Program-made: the position numbers and the translations under genes | Shown: one piece after another, positions 23,929 through 29,668 of the stretch | Layout: each line of letters opens with the position of its first letter | Position numbering within the stretch: the first letter of the stretch is position 1 | Notes under the pieces: generated by a model | The model's input: only the letters and a program-made list of their open reading frames with translations | What the model was told of the DNA's origin: nothing | The model's database searches: none | Assembly (NCBI GenBank): GCA_964384625.1 | Contig: CAYLNH010000061.1 | Location: forward strand, 1 to 29,668 | Length of the DNA: 29,668 nt | Direction of reading: 5' to 3' | From: CAYLNH01 sp964384625 | Lineage (GTDB): Bacteria; Verrucomicrobiota; Lentisphaeria; JABSQK01

Positions 23929-23957
23929 ACAGTAGTCCGAAGACCCGCAATTGGCAA
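23929..23957 (-). promoter_or_regulatory. Sigma70-like promoter for galE
   Basis: On the minus strand TTGCCA (23952-23957) and TACTGT (23929-23934) are separated by exactly 17 bases, about 40 bases before the chosen galE ATG. Confidence 0.55.
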
Positions 23958-24003
23958 TTTCTGATCCAGCCTGATCCCTGAGCGCCGACCGGCAAACGCA
24001 GGA

Positions 24004-24038
24004 GCGGCCGCTCTGCGACGCAGGTCGGCTGCGGCCGC
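24004..24038. repeat. Nested inverted repeat between dus and galE
   Basis: gcggccgc occurs at 24004-24011 and 24031-24038 (self-complementary, so the copies can pair) and encloses a further inverted repeat, ctgcgacgcag (24013-24023). It follows the dus stop by about 30 bases. No T-tract follows, so a factor-independent terminator is not certain. Confidence 0.45.
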
Positions 24039-24065
24039 CCCGAGCGGTTCACCGGCGTACCTGTG

Positions 24066-25025
24066 CTACGGGCACGGGCGGGCCAGCTCCTGCTCGAACG
24101 CCCAGCGGGTCGACCTGAGATAGGTGTCGACATCGTTGCTGCGCCGCACCCGGCGCCAGACGGGTTTGGGGTCGGCGAAGAACGCCAGCAGGTAGGTCCA
24201 ATGATCCTTCAACTTGCCGAGCGCCGCGCCGTCGTGCGTCAATCGCCGGCGATACTGGGCGAACAACTCATCATGAAACGCCTGCAGACGCCGGCGGCGC
24301 TCGTCTGCTGCAACGCTTTTGCCGGCCCGCAGCAGTTCCGGCAGCAGGGGGTCCTTGAGCGCGCCGCGTCCGATCATCCAGCGATTCGCAGCCGGGAGGC
24401 GTTCGCGGATGACGGCAAAACCGGTCGGCCCCGTGATGTCGCCATTGTAGACAAACGGATGCCGGCACAGCGCGAACGCTTTGGCAGCGCGGTCGAGGTC
24501 GACGTTGCCGCCGTACATCTGTTCGGCCGTGCGCGCATGCAGGATCACCTCGGCCAGCGGGTACCGGTTCAGGACCTGCAGCACGGCGGTGTACTCATCA
24601 GCATTTCTGTTGCCGAGCCGGAGTTTGACCGACAACGCCACGGGGCAGTCGGCAAGGACCTCCTTGAGAATGGCGTCAATGCGATCGGGATGCGGCAGCA
24701 GGCCGGCGCCGCGCCCGCGTCTGGCAACCACCGGATGCGGGCACCCGAGATTCCAGTTGACCTCCTTGTGTCCCAGCTCGTGCAGTTCCTCGAGAAGCCG
24801 CCGAAATGTCGGCACATGCTTGGTATGCACTTGCGGAATCATCGGCAGTTGCTGATTGCGATCGAGCCGGAGCTGTTCACGGTCGTACGGCAACAGACCA
24901 CTGCCGCGCTGTTCCGTGATAAACGGGGCAATCGCGCGGTCGAAGCCGGCGAAGCAACGGGCGAATACATCGCGATAGACCACATCGGTAATGCCGCGAA
25001 TCGGCGCCAGAACAAACACACTCAT
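24066..25025 (-). CDS. tRNA-dihydrouridine synthase family protein
   Basis: 319 residues from the ATG at 25025, which overlaps the Sel1 gene stop by four bases (ATGA). An FMN-dependent Dus reduces uridine in the tRNA D-loop. Seen: APIRGITDVVYRDVF at 7-21, the active-site loop NLGCPHP at 92-98 with catalytic Cys95, the KLRLG strand, HARTAEQMYGG (FMN/tRNA face), YNGDI, and IGRGAL for phosphate binding. The loop reads NLGCPHP instead of the commoner NxGCPxxK. The subgroup (DusA, B, C or bacterial-specific) cannot be assigned by eye. It ends an operon of secreted proteins, an unexpected place for a tRNA enzyme. Confidence 0.92.
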   Translation of the reverse strand: MSVFVLAPIRGITDVVYRDVFARCFAGFDRAIAPFITEQRGSGLLPYDREQLRLDRNQQLPMIPQVHTKHVPTFRRLLEELHELGHKEVNWNLGCPHPVVARRGRGAGLLPHPDRIDAILKEVLADCPVALSVKLRLGNRNADEYTAVLQVLNRYPLAEVILHARTAEQMYGGNVDLDRAAKAFALCRHPFVYNGDITGPTGFAVIRERLPAANRWMIGRGALKDPLLPELLRAGKSVAADERRRRLQAFHDELFAQYRRRLTHDGAALGKLKDHWTYLLAFFADPKPVWRRVRRSNDVDTYLRSTRWAFEQELARPCP

Positions 25026-26143
25026 GGTTTGTGAACACGCAGCGCGGCGTTGCGGCTGACGCTGATCTGACCACACCGGACGGTGACCACAACGGTGTAG
25101 ATACCGGGGACTTTTGCCGCGCTGAAAATATCCCGGCGAATCGTGCTGTTGCCGGTGTACGCGTTCAGGGTCACCGGTGCAGCTTTGAAGATTTCGCGAT
25201 CACGTTTTTTCACGCTGATCTGATAGACAACCGGAATTGACTTCATGCTGCCGGATGCACCATGAATCAGGAACTCAGCCGTCAGACCAAAGGGAAAGCC
25301 CGGCTTCGCCGTCGAGGGGTTCAATTTGAACGACGTGATCTCCGGGGCGGGGACACCCAGCAGAACAAGCCAGTGAATCGCATCACGGCGGCCACGTTCA
25401 AGGGCGAGTTGCAGGTACTCCCTGGCTTTGTCACGATCTTCACTAACGCCCTTGCCCATCGCATACAGGACCCCCAGATTCTTGGCGGCCGTACCATTCC
25501 CGGCATCTGTCGCTTTGCGGTACCAGCCGGCGGCTTCCCGCTCATTGCGCCGCACGCCCTGCCCCTTTTCATACATGCTGCCGAGATTGTTCATGGCCGG
25601 GCTATGGCCCTGTTCAGCCGCTTTGCGGAACCACGCCAACGCCCGTCGGTAGTCCCGGCGATAACCATCGCCATTGAGATAGGCAACGCCGATGTTGAAC
25701 TGGCAACTTCGACTTCCGAGCTTCGCCCCCTGCAGGAACCACTGCAGCGCCCGCTGCCGATCCCGCGGTACGCCATCGCCGGTTTCGTAGATGCCGCCCA
25801 GATTCGAACAGGCCAGCGAGTCCTTCTGCGCCGCAGCCTTTTTCAGCCAGACAATCGCCTGCCGCGTATTCTTGGCTGCGCCCAGGCCTTGGGCCAGGTG
25901 ATAGCCTACCAGGCATTGGGCCCGTGCGTGGCCCTGGTCGGCGGCGCGCCGATACCATTTGTAGGCTTCCGCATAATTGCAGTAAACACCGCGACCGAAC
26001 TGGAACGCTTCCGCAACTTCAACCTGCGCCTGCAGATCCCCGGCCCGCGCCTGTCTCAAGCGCCGCAGGAACGCTTCTTTCGTTTCCGCTGCCGGCAGTG
26101 CTGCAGCCGTCAGCAAGAACAGGCATAGCACTCGTTCTACCAT
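25022..26143 (-). CDS. Secreted Sel1-repeat protein
   Basis: 373 residues from the ATG at 26143, which overlaps the upstream stop by seven bases; AAGGA lies about 13 bases before it. A signal peptide (1-19, ending ALPAA) is followed by six consecutive 36-residue Sel1/TPR-like repeats (about 36-251; repeated pattern G-A-x-x-x-L-G-x-x-Y-x-x-G-x-G-V). A C-terminal Ig-like beta domain (about 268-373) completes the protein. Sel1 proteins are protein-interaction scaffolds, and here it should be periplasmic or surface exposed. It forms one unit with two unknown secreted proteins upstream and dus downstream. The partner is unknown. Confidence 0.92.
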   Translation of the reverse strand: MVERVLCLFLLTAAALPAAETKEAFLRRLRQARAGDLQAQVEVAEAFQFGRGVYCNYAEAYKWYRRAADQGHARAQCLVGYHLAQGLGAAKNTRQAIVWLKKAAAQKDSLACSNLGGIYETGDGVPRDRQRALQWFLQGAKLGSRSCQFNIGVAYLNGDGYRRDYRRALAWFRKAAEQGHSPAMNNLGSMYEKGQGVRRNEREAAGWYRKATDAGNGTAAKNLGVLYAMGKGVSEDRDKAREYLQLALERGRRDAIHWLVLLGVPAPEITSFKLNPSTAKPGFPFGLTAEFLIHGASGSMKSIPVVYQISVKKRDREIFKAAPVTLNAYTGNSTIRRDIFSAAKVPGIYTVVVTVRCGQISVSRNAALRVHKP

Positions 26144-27588
26144 CGCACGGTCGCTTCCTTGTGCACCGGCTTCTCGCCGACCTTCCAGTTTTTGAACGGG
26201 AACTTGCCGTGCCGATAGTTCTGTGACGGAGACCACCAGACCGTGTACGTTCCGGTCTTCCCGCCGTAGGTCGCGGTCACATGAACTTTATAGCTGATTC
26301 CGGTGACCCGATCGCGCGCGCCACGACGAAAGGACCACTTGGCCTGCTTGGAGACATGCAGACGCTTGCCTGCGGTCGTGACGGCAAAGACGTGGAAGGT
26401 CGCCTTCATCAACGGGTGCAGCACGCTGCCGCCGGAAGGAGCACAGGTGATCTGCAGGGATTTGACTTTGCCCGGTTTGCCGGTGTTCGATGCCCCGGAT
26501 GTCGTGCCGCCGGAACGGTTGCCGGCAGGAACTCTGCTGCTTCCCTTGACGAGTTCCTGGCCGATCGCCCAGCCAAGCTGGTTGGCCAACCGGTGCAGAT
26601 CGTCGTTCTTTGCCGGTTTTCCGCCGGACGTCTTTTTCGTCTTTCGAATCGGCCTCTGGGTGCCGGGACTGGTAATCCCCTCGCTCTTCGGCTCAAAGCC
26701 GAAGTCGTAGCCAGTGGTTGGCCACCAGTTCCTGTTTTCGTAGCCTGACGGTTCGTCACTGGGGCCGGGGATCGTCCGGTTGTCGACCACAGTTTCGGGG
26801 GTCGGCTGCCGGCGGGGGAGATCGATTCCCGGATCGACATCCTTCAGACGATCACGCAGTTTCTGAACATACTGCGGCACTTGTCCGGTCCGTTCGGCGA
26901 TGAATGCTTCGTAGTACTGATCGGCATTGGCCGCGGGAATGTGTCGCTTGATCTTGTAATCCTCCCAGTCCTGCCGCAACTGCTCTTCCGCACGCGTGCG
27001 GGTGCGGACCTCATCTGCGCTCTTCTGCCACTTGGCGTCGAGGTCGTCAATGTGTTTGTCAAGGTACGGACCGATTCCGGCACTGTAGACGATGGACGCG
27101 GTGATGGCGCCGCCCAGACCGCCAATAGCAGCGCCGGGCGGGCCGGCGATGGCGCCGCCGACATAGGCGCCGGCCTTGGCGCCGCCGGCGGCGGCCCAAT
27201 CGGACAGCACGACGTCCTTCACCTTCTTGGTCGCGCCCACGGCATCGCCCTTTATTACTTCGTTGCCGACACTGACCACGTTCTGCAGATTATTGATGCC
27301 CTTCAGAACATCGCCGCCCTGCTCCAGCACTTCGCCGGCGTGCCGCCAGTTCTCGGCATAATCGGCCGCGGCCTTACTGAGTTTAACGCCGTTGTGCCTG
27401 GCGTACTGACGCATCGCGCTGCGTGCTTCCCGTCGTGTGACGCGCGTCAAGGCTCCGGTCGCTTTCACTTGGTCGGAGGAGTTGATCACCCCGTCAACCA
27501 ACGTCTGTCCCCAGCCCTTGTTGTCGTCCGCGGCGCAAAACAGGGAACAGCAGAGAACAACCGCGGCAAGAAAACTGTGCGTTCTCAT
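26137..27588 (-). CDS. Secreted protein of unknown function with glycine-zipper segment
   Basis: 483 residues. The start at 27588 is fixed by a strong GGAGGA ribosome site and by the signal peptide beginning MRTHSFLAAVVLCC, with likely cleavage after CAA (residue 20). It overlaps the upstream stop as ATGA. A helical region, a Gly/Ala-rich segment (about 134-171; GGAIAGPPGAAIGGLGGAI) that could cross or insert in a membrane, a charged helical part, a Pro/Gly/Ser-rich linker (about 270-370) and a beta-rich C-terminal domain (about 380-483) follow. The family is not recognised. The glycine-zipper pattern recalls pore- or surface-forming proteins, but no specific function is supported. Confidence 0.88.
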   Translation of the reverse strand: MRTHSFLAAVVLCCSLFCAADDNKGWGQTLVDGVINSSDQVKATGALTRVTRREARSAMRQYARHNGVKLSKAAADYAENWRHAGEVLEQGGDVLKGINNLQNVVSVGNEVIKGDAVGATKKVKDVVLSDWAAAGGAKAGAYVGGAIAGPPGAAIGGLGGAITASIVYSAGIGPYLDKHIDDLDAKWQKSADEVRTRTRAEEQLRQDWEDYKIKRHIPAANADQYYEAFIAERTGQVPQYVQKLRDRLKDVDPGIDLPRRQPTPETVVDNRTIPGPSDEPSGYENRNWWPTTGYDFGFEPKSEGITSPGTQRPIRKTKKTSGGKPAKNDDLHRLANQLGWAIGQELVKGSSRVPAGNRSGGTTSGASNTGKPGKVKSLQITCAPSGGSVLHPLMKATFHVFAVTTAGKRLHVSKQAKWSFRRGARDRVTGISYKVHVTATYGGKTGTYTVWWSPSQNYRHGKFPFKNWKVGEKPVHKEATVRW

Positions 27589-28607
27589 CGTTTTTCCTCC
27601 GACTGACAAAACATCTGTAAATCAACTAAATCCAAGCGTGCCGGATAGGATCGGCCGTCCCGCACCACAATGCTGATGACAAGGATGACCGGGGGACCGT
27701 TTATCGCGGTCAGGAAGACTTGCGAGCCGGCGCCCGTTTCCGTAACAGCAGCGAGCTGCAATTGCTGAAACCATTTGCCCGGCAGTTTACCGAGGACCTT
27801 GGCAACAGCCGGCAAGGTCTTGTCAGCCTGTTTCAAGACTTCCTTGGTCTTGCCGGACGTCAACTTCGTCATGGTGGCCCGCAGATGGTGCGCGGTGATA
27901 AAGAGCATCGGCGTTTTCTCAACATCCACTCGACGCAGGGCTTCAGCCCGTCGAATCGCCGCAGCAATCTGCAGCGCCACCGCGGCATGCCGAGCTTTCG
28001 CCGGCTGTTTGAGAGCAGGCACGGCATCAGCCAGCTCTTTCTGTTTCTCGCCGGCGAAGCACGTCTCGACGGCCCTGACCGTTTCAGCGCTGGTCTTGCC
28101 CAAGGCGAACGGCAGGTTGTCCGCCCCCTGCCGCATCCATCCGGGCTTAATCCCGGGGGCCTTGCGCTTCGGATTGCGAACGAGTTCGGCGGAGACAACC
28201 GCCAGGTCGGATAGCCGACAGTAATCCCGGTCATGACGCCAATGCGTCAGCACCAGGGCATCGCACCATGGGTTGTAGAAAGCGACGCCGGGTTTTGCGG
28301 TCTTGGCCTGAACCGGGATGTAAAAGGCGTAGCCGATCAGGAAGGCCCACGTTGCACGCGGCGGCAGCGCGGCAGCAATCCCGCCCTCGATCACCTCTTT
28401 CTTTGTTTTCACTGCATCCGTGCCAAACAGCAGGAACGCTTTCTCCGCGTCCTTAACCACGTCTTCTTTGAAATGACCAACCGCAGTCACGAGGCGTTCC
28501 AAGCGCAGTTGCTCCACGGTCAGTTTCGGGACTGGTTTCGCGGCAAGCAACGCCGGCGGCACGAAGACGAGTACCGCGGTCAGAAGGCCTTTGAGCTGAG
28601 CTTGCAT
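27585..28607 (-). CDS. Secreted protein of unknown function
   Basis: 340 residues. GGGGAG lies nine bases before the ATG at 28607. A signal peptide (about 1-23, ending ALLAA) is followed by a mixed helical region with the distinctive NPWCDALVLTHWRHDRDYC (112-130), which brings two Cys, Trp, His and Asp close together. A later ITAHHLRA segment also stands out, and the C-terminus is beta-rich. I do not recognise the family. It is the first gene of the four-gene overlapping cassette and has promoter-like boxes at 28638-28666. Confidence 0.88.
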   Translation of the reverse strand: MQAQLKGLLTAVLVFVPPALLAAKPVPKLTVEQLRLERLVTAVGHFKEDVVKDAEKAFLLFGTDAVKTKKEVIEGGIAAALPPRATWAFLIGYAFYIPVQAKTAKPGVAFYNPWCDALVLTHWRHDRDYCRLSDLAVVSAELVRNPKRKAPGIKPGWMRQGADNLPFALGKTSAETVRAVETCFAGEKQKELADAVPALKQPAKARHAAVALQIAAAIRRAEALRRVDVEKTPMLFITAHHLRATMTKLTSGKTKEVLKQADKTLPAVAKVLGKLPGKWFQQLQLAAVTETGAGSQVFLTAINGPPVILVISIVVRDGRSYPARLDLVDLQMFCQSEEKR

Positions 28608-28637
28608 CGTTCTCCCCGGGTGATTGGGTTATGCGGC

Positions 28638-28666
28638 ATTCTACCGTGAGATAACGCGTTTGCCAA
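28638..28666 (-). promoter_or_regulatory. Sigma70-like promoter for the secreted-protein/Sel1/dus operon
   Basis: On the minus strand TTGGCA (28661-28666) and TAGAAT (28638-28643) are separated by 17 bases, about 30 bases before the first ATG. The -35 box lies just after the stop of the upstream isomerase gene (28675), which supports a separate transcription start. Confidence 0.6.
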
Positions 28667-28674
28667 GTCCGGGA

Positions 28675-29472
28675 TTATTCAGGTTTTCGGCATTCAAGCA
28701 CAATATCGCGGGCTTTCAGGAGGTCCTCGCGCGTCTTGTAGTACTCGAGAACGAAGTACGCCGGAGCGGCATAGGCCTGCAGGCAGCGGATGTATTCCGG
28801 ATAGTCCAGCTTGCCGCTGCCGATCGGCCCGTACTGCGCGACCTCGCCGTTCGCCGCGAAGCTCGAGTCCTTGCCGTGACTGATAACGACGTCCGGGCCC
28901 AGCAGGCGCACGGCACGTTCCAGCGGCGTGCGGTCCGGAACGAAGTTCGCCGCGTCCAGACAGACCTGAAGCGCCTCAGACCGCACCCTGTCCTTGACGC
29001 GCAGAAAGGTTTCCGCACTGCCGATGCTGCCGGCCCGGGTGATCTCGACGCCGATGTTGACGGTATTGGCTTCCGCCGCTCTGCAGGCGGCCTGCAGCGC
29101 TTCGCACAGCCCCGCAAAAACCGCGGCGTCAGCCACATCCGGCGATTCCGGATAAGCGGACGGGTGCCAGATCAGCAGGGGTTTTTCGTTGTCGCCGAAC
29201 CGCCCGTCGAGTCCGGCGGTCTTCTCGATGCAGCGGATGATGCGGTCGACGTCTTCCTGCCGGCAGCCCCGGGGCCCCACGAGATCCACGTGCAGCGTCA
29301 TCGCAGCCAGGGCGACATCCGCGGCTTCGAGCTTCGCGTCAATTGCGTCGATATCCGGGTCCTTATCGTCACCTTCAGCGCCGCCGCCGAAGAACATCTG
29401 AATTGCTTCGAAGCCCTCGTTCCGCAGTTCATCGGGGGCGAGCGTATCGCCGTCCATCAGAGCCAGTTTCAT
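28675..29472 (-). CDS. Sugar phosphate isomerase/epimerase-like TIM-barrel protein
   Basis: 265 residues from the ATG at 29472, set by AGGA about ten bases upstream; an in-frame ATG at 29541 would add 23 unlike residues. The pattern of the xylose-isomerase-like/AP-endonuclease-2 TIM barrel is visible: EGFEAIQMFFG near the start, MTLHVDLVGPRG, then NIGVEITRAGS (a metal-ligand Glu is expected in this strand), VCLDAANF and VISHGKDS (likely metal ligands Asp and His), and VLEYYK near the end. Members isomerise or epimerise sugars or polyols; the substrate cannot be told. No neighbouring sugar transporter or dehydrogenase is seen within the window. Confidence 0.88.
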   Translation of the reverse strand: MKLALMDGDTLAPDELRNEGFEAIQMFFGGGAEGDDKDPDIDAIDAKLEAADVALAAMTLHVDLVGPRGCRQEDVDRIIRCIEKTAGLDGRFGDNEKPLLIWHPSAYPESPDVADAAVFAGLCEALQAACRAAEANTVNIGVEITRAGSIGSAETFLRVKDRVRSEALQVCLDAANFVPDRTPLERAVRLLGPDVVISHGKDSSFAANGEVAQYGPIGSGKLDYPEYIRCLQAYAAPAYFVLEYYKTREDLLKARDIVLECRKPE

Positions 29473-29668
29473 TGTTTGTCCTTTGTGTACAGTTGGGGGA
29501 TCCAGTTCCCGTAACAGGACAGCATCAGCAGTGGAAGTCAATGTGTCGCGGCGGTTGTCGTGAGCCCTCGTTTACTGCCCTTCTTTGCCTCGAGTCCCAA
29601 CTCTCAAGAGGTGGGGAACCTGCGGTACTTGCGGATCTGTCACCGGTATGAAGTCCGCACACCTCCCC

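Overview
The window is a 29.7 kb piece of GC-rich bacterial DNA in which every gene I can support lies on the minus strand. Family content suggests the PVC superphylum (Planctomycetes, Lentisphaerae/Kiritimatiellae or Verrucomicrobia). The signs are a MoxR/DUF58/BatA-type von Willebrand cluster, PA14 domains inside cytoplasmic-membrane VWA and DUF4175-like proteins, an ECF sigma factor paired with a FecR protein, and Sel1-repeat and TIM-barrel sugar-isomerase genes. This placement is inferred from gene content. No rRNA or tRNA gene, CRISPR array, insertion sequence or origin was seen.

In transcription order (right to left), the first gene is a TIM-barrel sugar phosphate isomerase/epimerase-like protein (28675-29472). 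A four-gene overlapping cassette follows (24066-28607), with a good sigma70-like promoter: two unrecognised secreted proteins, a secreted Sel1-repeat protein and a tRNA-dihydrouridine synthase. Next come galE with its own promoter-like boxes, a 50-residue membrane protein three bases after the galE stop, a SixA-type phosphohistidine phosphatase, a DUF2062 membrane protein and a 6-phosphofructokinase. A 1,242-residue protein of unknown function then occupies 15541-19269.

The left half (1-15325) is one functional block. An ECF sigma factor, a FecR-like membrane protein and a MoxR AAA+ ATPase are packed end to end. After a 355 bp interval come a DUF58 protein, a BatA-like VWA protein and a VWA protein carrying a PA14 domain, all overlapping by 1-4 bases. 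After a hairpin-dense 212 bp spacer comes a very large DUF4175-like membrane protein that runs off the left edge inside a glutamine-rich tail. By analogy with MoxR/Bat clusters, the ATPase is expected to remodel or insert the envelope VWA proteins. The sigma/FecR pair coupled to moxR suggests the module is switched by an envelope or stress signal.

Points most worth a second look: the sigma-FecR-MoxR coupling; the PA14 domain sitting between the two halves of a VWA domain; the glutamine-rich tail encoded by a 12 bp repeat at the window edge; the 10-base N run whose length breaks the moxR frame; the hairpin cluster before the giant gene; and the orphan 1,242-residue protein.
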